A DNA stretch of 64,000 bases from Prorocentrum cordatum (lineage: Eukaryota; Sar; Dinophyceae; Prorocentrales; Prorocentraceae): assembly GCA_963575745.1 (NCBI GenBank), contig CAUYUJ010021149.1, positions 62,501 through 126,500 of the forward strand. The letters are read 5' to 3'. The notes beneath the pieces were generated by a model. That model was not told where the DNA came from. It ran no database searches and saw only the letters and a program-made list of their open reading frames with translations. Both the position numbers and the translations under genes were made by a program. This document shows, piece after piece, positions 21,685 to 63,119 of the stretch. Numbering within the stretch: position 1 is the stretch's first letter; each line of letters opens with the position of its first letter.

Positions 21685-21735
21685 ACTGGCCCGGAGCTCG
21701 CTCGCCGCCACGGTGGAAGAAAAAGAAGCTCGAGC
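21685..21735 (-). promoter_or_regulatory. Candidate 5' splice-leader acceptor upstream of P4H start
   Basis: Reading the minus strand toward the ATG, a pyrimidine tract (ttctttttcttcc, ~21730-21715) is followed by AG at 21687-21686, 11 nt before the start codon. Dinoflagellate mRNAs are trans-spliced at such sites. No TATA-type promoter is visible. Confidence 0.35.
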
Positions 21736-21758
21736 GAACGCGGCAGGTCAGATGACGG

Positions 21759-21962
21759 TTCTGTGGCAACTCATGGGGGCATCTCATACCATCTTGCTTG
21801 CTCCTGCGACTCGACGCTAATCGACGCTTAATCGACGCGAAATCGACGCGAATCGACGCTAACCGACGCAAAGTCGGCACAACATCGGCGCTATCTCATC
21901 GACCATCGGACGCAAAGACGGAACCACAAGGGCACACAAGGCTCCCACCATTGGCTGCCGAA
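21759..21962. mobile_element. MITE-like family M3, copy 1
   Basis: 204 bp. Ends ttctgtggcaactcatggg and the complement of ttcggcagccaatggtggg form a diverged inverted repeat. The interior has tandem aatcgacgcta decamers at 21815-21875. Similar in layout to 26357-26571. Lies just upstream of the P4H start. Confidence 0.65.
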
Positions 21963-22020
21963 GGTGACGGCAACTGCGGTGCCAGTGGTGCCAGCGATTG
22001 GCGGCGAGCACAAGGGGGTA

Positions 22021-22186
22021 CACGTCGTTCATTTCTAATCGTGCTCATTTCTAATTGTGCTCGTTTCTAATTGTTCCTGGCCCCCTAGTGGCCAGGAAGA
22101 GGCCCAGGATAGAACAACTAGAAATGAAAGGATCTTGGCCCCAAAAAAACCAAAGAACTTCCGAAGAATTAGAAATGAACCATGTG
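22021..22186. mobile_element. MITE family M2, copy 1
   Basis: 166 bp flanked by TA (22019-22020, 22187-22188). Terminal inverted repeat about 19 bp (cac....gttcatttctaat / attagaaatgaac....gtg). Contains an internal cctggcc...ggccagg palindrome. Near-identical to 49790-49954. Confidence 0.88.
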
Positions 22187-22249
22187 TAGGGGGAGGGGGA
22201 AGGCTCCTTAGCAGGAGGCTGCGTCTTAAAAGACTCCCCCCCTCCCCCG

Positions 22250-22262
22250 ATATATCTATATA

Positions 22263-22296
<34 letters not shown>

Positions 22297-22485
22297 CATA
22301 CATACATACATACATACATACATACATACATACATACATACATACATACATACATACATACATACATACATACATACATACATACATACATACACATATA
22401 CACACACATATGCACACATATATATATATATACATATACATATACACATATACACATATACATATATATATATATATACATACAT

Positions 22486-22515
<30 letters not shown>
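22250..22515. repeat. (TACA)n / (TATA)n tetranucleotide repeat
   Basis: About 40 TACA units (22263-22393), then mixed TA/CA. Produces spurious IHTY frames. Confidence 0.95.
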
Positions 22516-22519
<4 letters not shown>

Positions 22520-23819
22520 CACCCTCCGCGCGTGGCCGCAGCGACGGAGGCCTTCCGGCACGGGCCAGCCGCCGCAAGCCCGGCAGCGACGGCGCGGACG
22601 GCCGGGCACGCGGCGCGCGAGACGCCACCGAGTGCGAGCGCGCCCGTGGAAGATCCCGGGCCTCGGGGCGTCGTGGACAGCACCCATCGCCTGGCCTTTC
22701 TTGTCCACGGCATCTCGGAGGCAGATCTGTTTTTCTCGCTCCCCCGCCTCCTCGACTGCACGTCGCCCACGGCAGGGCTGCGCCGCAGCGTGAAGCGGAG
22801 AAGCGGAAGGCGGCTGTCAGCTCGCAGACCACCGTGCGCAGAGTGCTCGAACGAGCCCTGGCACAGAGACAGACGACCAGAAGCGAGGCGGCAGCAGGGG
22901 GAGGCGAGGAAACAGCAACGGGACAGGGGCGCGCTGCACGTGCCTGCGCACGTCGCCACAGACTTCGCAGGAGGCGGACCGCAGAATGGTCCCCCACGGG
23001 CGCGCCAAGAGGAGCCCGCGCGTGCGCACACCGACCAGGCCTGACTGGTGGCACTCGCACTAAGGGACCCTGGCGGGTAGGAGCAGGCCAAACAAAAGAC
23101 ACAGCAGAGGGGAAGGGACGAAGGGCAGACGAGAACACCAGCAACACACAGCAGGGAAAGTCCGGGCAGGTGAAGTCTATCTCCGACGTCGCTGCGCGGC
23201 GGCTTCGCGCCACGCGCGAGCCCACCGTGGCAGGCAGGCGGGCAAGCCCAGCGCAGGGGGACCACTCTCGGGCTCCGGGGCCGTGCAGAGACAACCCGCG
23301 GCAAGAAGCTCGCCCCAGGGATAGGGGGCGAGAACTCCAAGGGCACACGTCGCAGAAAAAACGGGCTTCGGAAGCCTGGGATGGAGAAGCGGTTGTGCAT
23401 GCGACGGAGGTAGCAGTGAGATGGTGAACGCCAGAAACCCGGAAGGCGCCAGCACGTGCCTCTCTTGAAGGGTCCACCTTTGCTTCTGCTGGCATCCGCC
23501 GCACCAACACCAGCTTCCGCTGGCGGTGACGCCCTCGCTTGATTTGCCCAAGGCTTCTGGCAGGCCTTCAACTGGCTTCCGCCGAGAGCGCCTGGGTCGA
23601 AGGACTCCTATTCCTAAGAGAGCAGGCCCTATTAGCGCGGTCCAGATGACGCCCGGTGATGCATGCGTTTATCCCAAGCCGCCGCCGACGACGTAGACCC
23701 GAAGAGCTCTCGCCACCATCCCGAAGACCGCTTTCTCCCCCAGTCACGTTTTCGACAATCCCGGACCCGAGAGCGGTCCGCAGACACCCAAATTGCAAAA
23801 CATACCGTGATCCACCTCC

Positions 23820-24466
23820 CTAATCCTCCTCCACTCTCCTCCTCCATCCTCCTCATTCTACTCCGTCCTCTTCCCCCTGCTCCCTCCTCCCGCTCCTCCG
23901 CAATACCACTCCTCTATCTTCTCCTCCTCCACCTCCACCTCCACCCCCACCTCGCCCGCATCATCAGAACAGTCCGTCTCCACATCCCGCATATGTATGT
24001 TTCCTCATCGTCATGCTCCTCAACATCATCCTCGCTAACGCTATCAGCGAGCAAAGAAATGTCCACTCGAGTAGCGTGCACGACAGCTCCTCCTCATCCT
24101 GCTCCTTCCTCCCCTTCCTCTTCCTCTGCCTTCCTCCTCCCCCCCCCATCTTCTGCATCCTCCTCATCTTCTTCCTCATCCTCCTCTGGCTCCTCCTTAT
24201 CTTCCCCCTCTGGCCCCCAGCCCCTATCCCCATCCACGCCATCCTCATATTCTTCTCATTTTTCTGTTTCTTCCTCCTCCTCCTCCGCCTCCTCCTCATC
24301 ATCATCATCATTATCTTCTTCATCAGCATCAGCAGCAGCAGCATCATCAGCAGCATCGTCATCAGCAGCCACAGCATCAGCATCATAATCAGCAACATCA
24401 TCAGCAGCAGCAGCATCAACATCATCATCAGCAGCATCATCAACAGCATCATCGCCGCCACCACTT

Positions 24467-24514
<48 letters not shown>

Positions 24515-24972
24515 GCAGCAGCAGCAGCAGCAGTATCATCAGCATCATCATTCGCAGCATCAGCACGATCAGCATCATCAGCAGCAGCACCATCATCGTC
24601 AGCATCACCATCATCAGCCGCAGCATCATCATCAGCAGCAGCATCGCCATCATCATCATCGGCATCAGCAGCTTCAGCATTCACAACATCATAATCATCA
24701 GCAGCAGCATCATCATCGTTATCATATTTATCATCAGAAGCAGCAGCAGCATCATCGTCATCATCACCATCACCATCACCATCGCCAGAACCACCATCAG
24801 CAGCAGCATCAGCATTCAATTCCTCTTCATCCTCCTCAGTCTCATCATCATCAGCATCATCTCATCGCCATCACCATCACCATCACCATCATCATCATCA
24901 TCCTTATCCTCCTCATCATCATCAGCATCAGCATCAGCATCAGCATCAGCATCAGCATCAGCATCATCATCC

Positions 24973-25003
<31 letters not shown>

Positions 25004-25014
25004 ACTCATCATCG

Positions 25015-25058
<44 letters not shown>

Positions 25059-25060
25059 TG

Positions 25061-25142
<82 letters not shown>

Positions 25143-25150
25143 GTCATCCC
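23820..25150. repeat. TCC then CAT/CAG/CAA triplet block, 1.3 kb
   Basis: TCC-rich to ~24300, then CAT/CAG with a pure CAA run at 24470-24512 and a long CAT run at 24980-25140. Period 3 is kept across motif changes. Confidence 0.92.
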
Positions 25151-26356
25151 TATCCCTAATCCCTCCCTTATCATCCGCTTCTTCCCAATATGTCACCTCC
25201 TCTTCCATCGCATCGCTTACTCCAAGTGACGCTTCAGGGTCACGTCGACGCGCGCCCAGCGAGCGCAGCGGGGAGGGAAGGGCGAACGAGATATCCTCGC
25301 GCGCCTCGCAGCGATAATAGAGCGAGGGGCGGTGACGGCCCAACGCGAAGACGAGAGGCCCGGGAGGAGGGGGAGGAGGTGAAGGGGGGGGGGAGGGAGA
25401 TGGGAGGAAGGATGGAGGATGGAGGGAGGAAGGAGGATGGGGGCAGAGAGGAGACGGGAGAGCCGAGGAAGAAGTGGGGGCAGAGGAGAGAGGATGGAGG
25501 ATGAGGGCAAGGAGGAGGACGACGACGAGGAGGAGGACGAGGTGGAGGAGGAACGCTTTTGGAACGTGTTGAACAGCACAGCGTGCAAGGCGGGGCAGGG
25601 AGGAGGAGAGAGGAAAGCGGCGGGGACCGAACCGCCCGCCACGCCCGTGCCTGCGGACCACAGGCACGCCCAGCACCTCCGCCCCCTCCGAACGGAGGGT
25701 GCGGAGGGTGCGCCGACGGGTGGGTGGGCGACCGTGTTCGGTCGCCGCGAGGTGGAGGGGGAAGGACGAGATGAGAGGGAGGGAGGGAGGCTACACGGCT
25801 ACGCTCCTCCAGGGCACGAGCCCGGGCGGTGCAGCCTGAGCCGCTCTGCTCGTCTAGCCCCTCTCAGCACCCGGCTCGGAGAGAATCCGTGGGGCCAGGC
25901 AGCGTGAAGAATCCGCGTCGAACTGTGGGGCCACGAGCACTGCAGTGGGCGAGACCGCGAGAGCGGCAACAAAAACAAAGAAGGCAGGGAGGAGGACAGA
26001 GGACAGAGGAGTAGGAGGAGGAGGGATGGAGGGAGGAGCAGGGATGGACGAGGAAGGAGGAGGAGGAGGAGGAGGAGGAGGAGGGGAGGCAGGAGAGAGC
26101 GGGGATGAAGACAGCACAACCCATCCCCAACCGCCAACCAGGACCCACACTCTTCACCAGGTGGTCCAGGGGGTCCTGGCTGGAGGAAGGGGAGGGGGGC
26201 AAGAACTCCCCCCCAAGAAAAAATCATCCCCCTGCCAGGGATCCTTGGATCACCAGGTCGGGAGTGGGGCTCCTGGCTGGGAGTGGGGGTCGGCTGTGCT
26301 GCCTCTCACGGGAAGGCGGCATCGGCAATGGCAAGAGAACGAGGGGGTGGGGAGTT

Positions 26357-26571
26357 CTCGGTGGCAACTCATGGGAGCCTCCCATAGCATCTTGTCGGCT
26401 CTTGCGAATCGACGCTAACCGACGCTCAATCGACGCTAAATCGACGCTACATCGACGCTAACCGACGCTAGATCGGCGCTACCTCATCGACCACCAGACG
26501 CTAATCGATGCGAACCGATGCCAAAGAGGAAACTGAGATGGCATACCAGGCTCCCATGATTTGCCACCGAG
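26357..26571. mobile_element. MITE-like family M3, copy 2
   Basis: 215 bp with 24-bp terminal inverted repeats differing at one base (left ctcggtggcaactcatggga, right complement ctcggtggcaaatcatggga). Interior made of atcgacgcta decamers. No clear target duplication. Confidence 0.8.
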
Positions 26572-27119
26572 GGCCTTGGCCGACGTAGGCCCTAGTGTAC
26601 GCGGCAGGTCGCGCCTGCGGGCGCTGTGCCCTGAGGCACACGCCCGCTCCTGCGTCCGCGAGATCGAGAGCTCCGCCCACCCCCCGCCCCCCCGCCCCCC
26701 ACCCCCGCAGCCGCCCACGAGGAAAAAGAAGGCGCCGTGCACGTCAGAGGTGCACGGGCAGGAAAATGAGCGCTGGCATGACCGCCAGCCGACCGCAGAG
26801 AAAGAAGGCGAGAAACAGCGACACTCTCTCGGCATCCTCGGCTCCATGGGCACAGAACGTAAACGCAGCGGGGCGCGAGGGCGCGCCGTCGCCTGTTTCT
26901 TGTTCCACGTGCCGTGGGGTGCGGAACGGCTCTTCACGCGAACGCCAGCGGGTCGGGATGAGGAGAACAAGGGAGCAGAGGCCTGAAGTATGTGAAGGGG
27001 GAAGAGAGAGACCAGACAGGACATGACCAATCGGGCGCGCCCAGTTTCCGCCCTGTGCGGCCAAGGGGGACCCGATATCAAGAGCCCTATGGGCGTAGGT
27101 GTTCGAGGAGGGTCTTTCT

Positions 27120-27560
27120 TCGAACCCCATTATTCGCCTTCGGGGAGGGGTTTACCACTGCTCTGTAGTTAGATACAAGCACACCCTCTCCCCCCACCAT
27201 CCTTATCAAACAATGCGATATGCACGTTGCGGTCAAATCTTGGACCGTGCGCGGGGGGGGGGGGGGGGCGCGTTCAGTTCACGGCTCGGAGTGGGCGGGG
27301 GCAGCAGATTGCCTTGTGCGTGTAGGCCCACCACCCCTATCAATGCAGAGTGTCCTTTGCGGCAAATGGTTGCAGCATGCGCGGGGGGGGGCGAAAACTT
27401 TGCAGTGCTTGTTCACAGGGATGGTAGGGGCGCCCGCACAATGTTGTCCTGTGCGCGCGGTCCCACCATGCCTGCCCAAAACACAATCAAAGTGTCTGCG
27501 GGCGCACGCGCCATACACAATGCTGACAACCTAGCCGCCATGCCGCTTTGGCTTTCGACA
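27120..27560 (+). repeat. Family D-like fragment and ~110-bp G-rich tandem units
   Basis: ccatccttatcaaacaatgcg (27200-27220) resembles the family D box. It is followed by three degenerate ~110-bp units, each with a run of 8-14 G. Confidence 0.4.
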
Positions 27561-28089
27561 CGGACGGTGGGGGTCGGCATGCTTCCCGATACATGCGGTC
27601 ACGTGAACTGGCGCACCTGCACTGAGACCCGGGTGCTAAGGGGTGGTTGTGGGAGAGCGAGACGGCTTGAGGCTGTCATTCGTGGTAGTCTGGCCCTCCC
27701 CCAACTCACCCCCTCCCCTGCGGTCCCCTGCGGTCAGGACCAGGGATTCGCGAGGAGGCGTTAAACACGCCACCGCCGACCCTCCACATCCACACCCCCT
27801 CCAGCCTCCCTCGAACCACCTCCCATCCACAATGCCCTCGCCACCTTCCCTCCGCCCTCCCTTTCGTCCCCCTCCACCCGCCACCCCCTCCCAAAAGATG
27901 CCAGGAAATCCCGAGGGACCCCAAAGATCGCTGAGTTCACCCGTGCCCCCTTCCTATTTCACAATCTGCTCATATTCCAACTGCCCGACAACCCGCATGG
28001 GCATTGTTTCGGGATGTGCTGGCGCGGCCACGCGATGCGACAAGAGCTCCCCCCCTGAGGAAAGTGGGCTTGCGACGCAGCCCTCCATT

Positions 28090-28450
<361 letters not shown>

Positions 28451-28986
28451 ACCAACAAGCATGCGCGCATCCCCGTCTAAGAGGAAGAGAGGGAGACAAC
28501 AAGCGAGGTACGCTCACGTCATAAATCATATCAGAACACTCCCACCCATCCGTCCTCGTTGCGTTGTTGATCGGTCCGCCGACGCGTTTTGCACAATCGG
28601 AAACATGGAAATGGTTAGATTGGAGGAGGTGGTGGCGAACAGGGGGGATAAGCAAGAGGAAAAGGAGGAGAAGGAAAGATGACGAGGACGAACAGCAGCA
28701 GCAAGAGCGGAAGTGGAATGAGCGGAAGGAGGAGGACCAGGGGAAGGCGGAAGAGGGGAAACAGGAGCGGGTGGCAACGACGAAGAAACACTTGGATCCA
28801 CAAACATGGCCCGCGCTGACGCGCGAGCGCCATTCTGAACAACGGGAGCAGAGCGCCGATCCGAAAATGAGGCCCACACTGCAGCGGGGACACCATTTTG
28901 AAACACCGACAACAAGGGGAATCCACCAAAACATATTAACAAAAAAATGTTGGCCAGCCCGGGCCCCAAACCTTTGATGTCTAGCA

Positions 28987-28987
<1 letters not shown>

Positions 28988-29027
<40 letters not shown>

Positions 29028-29030
29028 GAT
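28988..29030. repeat. (TC)n(TA)n microsatellite
   Basis: About 15 TC then 4 TA repeats. Confidence 0.95.
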
Positions 29031-29079
29031 AAATACGTGTAGTCATGTATGTGTGTATGTACACCTTGCACAACGTATG

Positions 29080-30450
29080 CGGGGCCATCTATGTAGTGTA
29101 GGATACATGTGGCGCAATCTCCAGTATGCACCTTACGTGGTGCAGTTCTACTTTGCCCACTATAGGATGGGCAACCTACGAAGTGCCATCTACGCAGCGC
29201 AATATATCGTGTGCAACCTATGTTGCGCAACCTATGTGGTGCAATCTACGTGGTGCAGTCCACCCTGCCGAACTTGAAGTTGACAACTCCACTGCTCGCG
29301 CAATACTCCCACCCACCCGCCCGCAACCTGGTTTGCAAAACCCATGCGGCGGCGATTATGATGACTCTATGGCGAAGGCTGGCGCACCGCTGCTGCCGCG
29401 CTAGTGAGCGCAGACTCGCGCACAGGGCGGCCAGCTAGTCTGGCGCAACCGACGCGGTCGCGGTGGCGCTGACGTGTGGGCACTTCCCAGCACGTCTTGC
29501 AGGCCGCGCCGACGCGCAGGCACTTCTGTGCGATGGATCGGGCGGGCGTGGTTTCATGGCGACGTCGACAAGGGCAGACACGATGATGATAGTAGCGATG
29601 TTGGTGACGATGATGGCAATGACCACGGCAAGGCCAATGACGGCGCCGATGCTGATCACGCCGATGACGATGATGGTGTCCACTTATCGATGCTGAACGT
29701 TTTGGACGGATTTCGACATGCGCGCGCAGCCGGCGGGCGCGAGTGGCCCGCATGGTAAGATTTAGAAAAGATCGTGCCCCCCCCTCCAAGCACGCGCGCA
29801 AGGGCGTTCGAATCACGCGCGAGAGGCCCGCTTGATCGGATGTGATGAACATGTTGGAAGCCCTGTGGTTGTCTTAAGAATTCGCAAATGCGTACACGCA
29901 GACCTTTTATTGAAAAACCGTGGTGTATAGTCATGTGCCGATATTGTTGCTCGGGACACTCGATTTTGAAACGCTTGCAAAACCCAAGGCTCATGAAGGA
30001 TATCGGCATGCGCGCCCGACGACGCGCGCGTGAGCACCTCGTCCCAATATGATGCAAGTGAGTTGATGCACATTGATGGTTGTTGATGAACGAGCGCGCG
30101 CCCATAGTATTATTTGACAAGGATGAAGGGGAGAGCACGGCCTGGCTGGAAAGGGGGAGCACGGCCTGACTGGGATGGGCTGGGATACACAATGGGGCAA
30201 AATCATTAATACGTTGCACATCCCCAGAGTGGACCGATAAGTCCAGGGGGGGGTAGATCCGAATTCCTTGCGGGGGAGGAAAACACACGTTGTGGCATCC
30301 ATGCTGGGCAATATATGGTGTGCAACCTATGTTGTGAAATCTAGGTGGTGCAATCTCTGTGGTGCAATCGATGTTGTGCAATCTAGTTGTGTCATACCCA
30401 CCCTCCCTCCCTCCCTCTCTCCCTCCCTCCCTCCCTCCTTGTTGCATAAT
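29080..30450 (-). repeat. Dispersed repeat family D, longest reverse copy
   Basis: Fullest copy. Short tandem 'gtgcaa.ctatgt' units flank it at both ends (29150-29270, 30300-30390), and a (CCCT)n tract lies at 30400-30440. Reverse complement matches 2400-3860. Confidence 0.65.
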
Positions 30451-30694
30451 ACCCTCCTACACCTGTGAAGCCCAATACATTGCAATCCGCATCAGCAACG
30501 CCCTTGTCTTTGCATCCTCCGCCTCATGATCCTGCTCCGCCGGCTCCTCATCCTCCTCATCATCATCAGCACCCTCCCCCATCATCCATGATTTGTGCCA
30601 GTCTGGTTGCTCTGAAATGCGGCTGCGCCAGCAGTGTCGCGTCCCCTTGTCCACCTCCTGCCCCTCCCCCCATTCATCCTCCTCCTGGAATGTC

Positions 30695-58464
<27,770 letters not shown>

Positions 58465-61019
58465 CTGAGACCCGGGAAAGCAATGGCGAAGTGCAGAAAG
58501 TCGCGGGGGGAGAGACAGCGGAGGAGGGTCAAGGAGGTCAACGACGACGGTCCAGCGCTGGCAGGCACAAAGAGCCCGCCTTACACCGAGCCATCCATCA
58601 GCACTCAAAATCCGCTTGGCTTCAATGTCTGCCGCTGCAGCGCAGCCTCCTCTTGTGGGGTTCCGTATGCCGCGCCGAGCGATCGTAGCCAGCGCCCCCC
58701 TCGGCGACCCTTTGCCGACGCCTGAAGCATTTGCGCAGGCGCTCTGGGCAAAATGCGTGCGCGCGCTTGCGACCGCCACGCATCAAGATCTTTTGAAGCA
58801 CGAGTGTTCCCCTGATGCGTCATTAGTGAACTGTTCGATGGTCAATACTGAACCAGCGCGCCCCACGGAAGTAAGCGACCCTGAGGTATCCTGAGGACGA
58901 GACCGCTACATGTGTGGCGAGTTTTGTTTCTCCACAAACACCACGCCCTTGGACAAGCTTCCCACAGCTCACACATCAGCTGGCACTGAGAAACAACACA
59001 CCTTGCTACTAAACTCGAGGCACCGCCAGAACGACGAGGAAGGAAAACGAAGACGAGGAGCACGGACAGCGGACAGCGTGATAGACAAAAACGGCTGTTA
59101 CAAGCAACGAAGCAAGAGCAAGATATCAACTCGTGCGTGCGTAGACGGATAGCGGCAACCGCATTGAAAAGACCCACCAGAGCAGAAGGGAAAGAAGGAT
59201 AGCATTACACGACTTATGATGCGAGTCATTCGGCATGAGGTCAAAATGCCTGGTAGTTCCTTGTAGAGCAGCAAAGCGGGCACGTTCAAGAGTGTCTAGC
59301 GGCCCTACGTTAGGAAGGACAACATATCTGAATTACAACCACTCCGGAGGTAGGTTCGGGGAGTGGATGGGCATTGCCGTTTCTGTATACGATGTCATCT
59401 TATTATTCCGTCGATCTATCACTCCGCCAGCACATAGCATACTGTTGTATGATGTACATTTGACAAAATACGAATACACTGTAGACTACAAGCATATCAA
59501 TACAGACAGGAGCACCATTCTGATAATACTGAAATGTGGAAGATGGGTACATATTTCAGTTTGCGATTGGCGTCGGGTTCGCTCTGCAATCGAATTATTC
59601 ATAGATATAGTTATAGATATATACACATACATAGTACAACCACGCGCGCGACTCGCGCGCGCTTAGGTTCTAGCACCCCCTCGCCCTTGACAAGCTCAGA
59701 AATGCACGCGTGCACGTAAACACAAATGGCACGCACATGAAGAGAAGAGGTAGAAATCGCGCGGACCGAACAGAGACGGAATTCAGACAAGGATACACAC
59801 AGACGCATTCAATGCGAATACATAAGACATAATCGTGGAAATGTCATGCAATGGCATCACAAATGACATGCAACGCAACGCTCTGCACAACAGAAAGTTT
59901 GAGCGGCCATTGGGAGGTCGGCTCGTGCGATCGTTGATCCGTCTTGTGCCACTCTTGGGGCTTCTCTAGACGCTCTTTGTTAGGGTGCTGCGTGGCGTCG
60001 GCCGGAACTTCTCTTGGGGCCCTATCGTGGCTGAGTTGTGGCTGTCCTGGGGTGTGGGGGGGTTCAGTTCCGGGGAAGGCGTGGAGACTTCCAGGGGGCC
60101 ATGGATCGTTTTGTGCACACAGTGCGACATTTAGGCGGCTGGCTCTGCGTGCCTGAAGACGGCACGGTGGCCAACGTAGACCTCTTACAAACCAATTTCC
60201 TTCCGCGGGCTTCGGACGAGGTTCCGCTGGCTTCCGCCAGCCAACATCAGCCAGCTTCCGCGGGCCTTCGGCCGGCCTCCGCGGTGGGCGAGAAGACGAC
60301 TTCTGAATTCCCCGAATACAAGAAACATCATTGAAACACTACACGGACTTATGCGCCGAGGAAGGACCTTTAGGCATCGAACAACCGAAACGCGTGGCGC
60401 CAGACTCGAGAATCCACATAGAGCGCGATACTGGCCTGTTGGCATCCAGCCCATCCCGCCACCGCGCTTCGGTTGTGATGCAGAGGTCTCTTGGATGCCT
60501 GTTGGGGTTTCTTGGGAAGCCTCTGGGGAGCCTCCTGGAAGCAGTTTTGAAGCATATTGGGGGTCGCTTGGAGGCCTCTTTTAGGCCTCTTGGAGCCTGA
60601 AGGCGATCTCGGGTGTCTCCTTGGGGCGGATGGCTCGAAATCTCAATTCGAGTTCTCCCTCTCTCTCCTGGGACCCTTTACTATTGGGGCTCCCTTGGGG
60701 CCCTAATGGGCACCTCTTGAGCCGTCTTGCGGCCTTCTGGGGCGGTATCGTGCCGCTCTCGGGAGGCCTCCGAGCGCTCTTGGAGCTGTCCTGGGGTCTC
60801 TGAGGTGGCTCTGAGGATGTTTGGACGCCTTCCAGCAGCCTCGGAGGCCCATCGGCAGTGAAAAGGCGAGGTGCTACGAACGTACTGCTTGTGGACAGAT
60901 TTTGAACAATTTGGCGACTCGGGGCCCTGTTGGGAGCGTCTGCATCCTGTACCTGGAAGCCTCTGGGAGCCTCTGTGAGCCGTCGTGGAAGCGTCTTCGG
61001 GTGCCTTGGGTCCGTCTTG

Positions 61020-61020
<1 letters not shown>
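58465..61020. other. Upstream of Lon exon a: no exon recognised
   Basis: 58480-59200 mixed; 59200-59900 AT-richer with one 143-codon ATG-started frame (59235-59666) of no recognisable family; 60480-61020 holds ggcctcttggagcc-type minisatellite. The preceding Lon exons should lie here or beyond the window. Confidence 0.45.

Positions 61021-61021
<1 letters not shown>

Positions 61022-61055
<34 letters not shown>
61022..61055. repeat. (TA)n microsatellite
   Basis: About 16 TA repeats. Confidence 0.95.
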
Positions 61056-61057
<2 letters not shown>

Positions 61058-61844
61058 TCCAGACGCTCACAATGGTCTTTGGAGCATGCCTCGCCGAGAC
61101 TTCCAGCTGAAATGTGAAAGGATGCATTTTGCAGTGTGAAAAGAGAGGCGCTTCCAGTTCAAATCGTAGTGATACACATGTCGGCAGACTGCACACTGGC
61201 AGTCCCTATTGCATTGACGCGCAATGGTACGCCAGCCCCTCCCTGTGGCTACCGTCACCTGGCTTCCGAGCGGTATTTTGAGCCCAGTGCCGCTCCCCGC
61301 CAGCCCTTGCTGCGACGCTATCGGCCACGCGGCTGGGACAACAAACGGCCCGCAGGGGAACCAAAATCGACGGGCTGGCATCCCCCGAATCTGCCGCTCA
61401 AAAAGGGGAGGGGTCGAGGAGGAGGAGGAGGAGCAGAGGAGGACAAGTGAAACACAAAGGGGTATTAGGAAGCAAGGATCACCTGCCCCGCAGGAGAACC
61501 AGGCCAGATCCACTAACTAAGAACTGGGAGAGCCCGGGCACCCAGGCAACGAGGAGGGGACGGAGGAAGAGGAACGCAAAGGAGGGGGCCTGCAAGAGAG
61601 CGGCTCACGCCATCGCCATCATACTGTCGTACCCCGGCACCGGTATCAAGATCTCCCTGCCCATCTTGCTGGTGCTACGGCTGATGAAGACAATCGGAAC
61701 CACGATGAAGATTGTTAGTAGCCCTCCCCATGCAGGGTGGAGGCTGCAAGGTGACGGGCACGGGTAGTGGTACCGGTGCGCCATGGGCCCAGCAGCGCAA
61801 CTCCCTGCGCCAGGGTCGTGCATTGAATTCATCCGTTGGGAGGT

Positions 61845-62945
61845 CGGAGTCGGTGGGGTAGGAGCTGGAGTCGGGGCCAGCGTCGGAGCAGGAGTCGGAG
61901 CTGGAATGGAGGTGCGACTGCTCGGCACGGGTGGTGGTAGTGGAAGGGGCGCCGCTGGCGTCTGCGCTGGCGTAGGCGCCGGTGGTGGCGCTGGCGTCGT
62001 AGCTGGGGAGTCGGAACTGGGGATAGAAGTGGTGGGTGGCGCACACGTTATCCCATGTGGTGGGATAAGACGCTGGGAGCAGGGTTTATTCGATCGGCAT
62101 TGGCATCGACAGGTCTAGGCGCAGGTCTAGGCGCTGGCATCGACGTCGGGTTAGGCGTTGGCATTGGTGCTGGCGTCGGTGTTGGCGTCTGTGCTGGTGT
62201 AGACGTTGGCGTCGGTGAAGGCATAGGCACAAGCGTGGGTGCTGGTGTCGGTGCTGGCGTCTGCGCTGGCGTAGTCGCCGGTGGTGGCGCGGGCGTCGGA
62301 GCTGGGCGTCGGAGCTAGAGAGTCGGAGCTGGGGAGTCGGAGCTGAAGGTAGAAGTGATGGATTGCGCACACATTATCCCATGGGGTGGGATAAGGCGCC
62401 GGCGTCGGTGCTGGCCTCGGTGCTGGCGTCAATGCCGGTGTCCGTGCGGCTGTCAGCGATGGCATCGGGGCTGGCGTAGGCGCTGGCTTTGGTGTTGGCG
62501 TAGGCGCAGGCGCTGGTGCCTGCGTTGGTGCTGGCGTCGGTACTGGCCTCGGTGCAGGCGTCGGTGCCGGCGTCGATGCTGATGCTATCGATGATGTCGG
62601 AGCTGACGTAGGCGTTGGGGCTGGTGCTGGCGTAGGTGCATGTGCTGGCATCGGTGCCAGTGTAAGCGCTGGCGTTGGTGCTGGCGTAATTAGGTGCCGG
62701 TGTTGGCGCTGGTGGCAGTGCTGGCGACGGCGCTGGTGTAGGCGCAGGCGTTGGTGCTAGCGTCGGCGCTGGCGTCGGTGCTGGCGTCGGTGCTGGTCGA
62801 TGGTGCTGGTGTAAGTGTTGGTTTTGATGTTGGAGTCGGTGATAACAACAGTGCTGGTATAGGCGCTGGTGGAGGCGCTGGCGTTGGCGCCGGCGGTGGC
62901 GCCGGCGTTGGTGCTGTCGCCGGTGCTGGACGCTGCGCTGCGACA
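61845..62945. repeat. GGCGTCGGTGCT minisatellite with 327-bp higher-order copy
   Basis: 6- and 12-bp units. A ~65-bp block (gtgg..tgcgcacac.ttatcccatg, near 62032-62075) recurs at 62355-62400, giving a longer period of about 327 bp. Open frames read GAGVGAGV or PTPAPTPAP. Confidence 0.88.
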
Positions 62946-63119
62946 GAGGACAGGTCGGAGTGTCGAGTTGGTGGAGTCGGTGGCGGTTGGAGGTCGGATC
63001 GCTGAGGTTGCGGAGGCTGGAGGTCGGCTGGTGGAGGTGGCAGTGCGAACCCCGAGGGCAATTGCTACTGGAAGTGGTACTGGAATCACGGCACCCGGGG
63101 GAGCGGATGGGAGTCGTGC

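Noticed and set aside
61605-61760. Hydrophobic frames on both strands (for example GGLLTIFIVVPIVFIS on minus)
   Set aside because: Membrane-like composition but no acceptor/donor arrangement that links it to Lon and no family resemblance.
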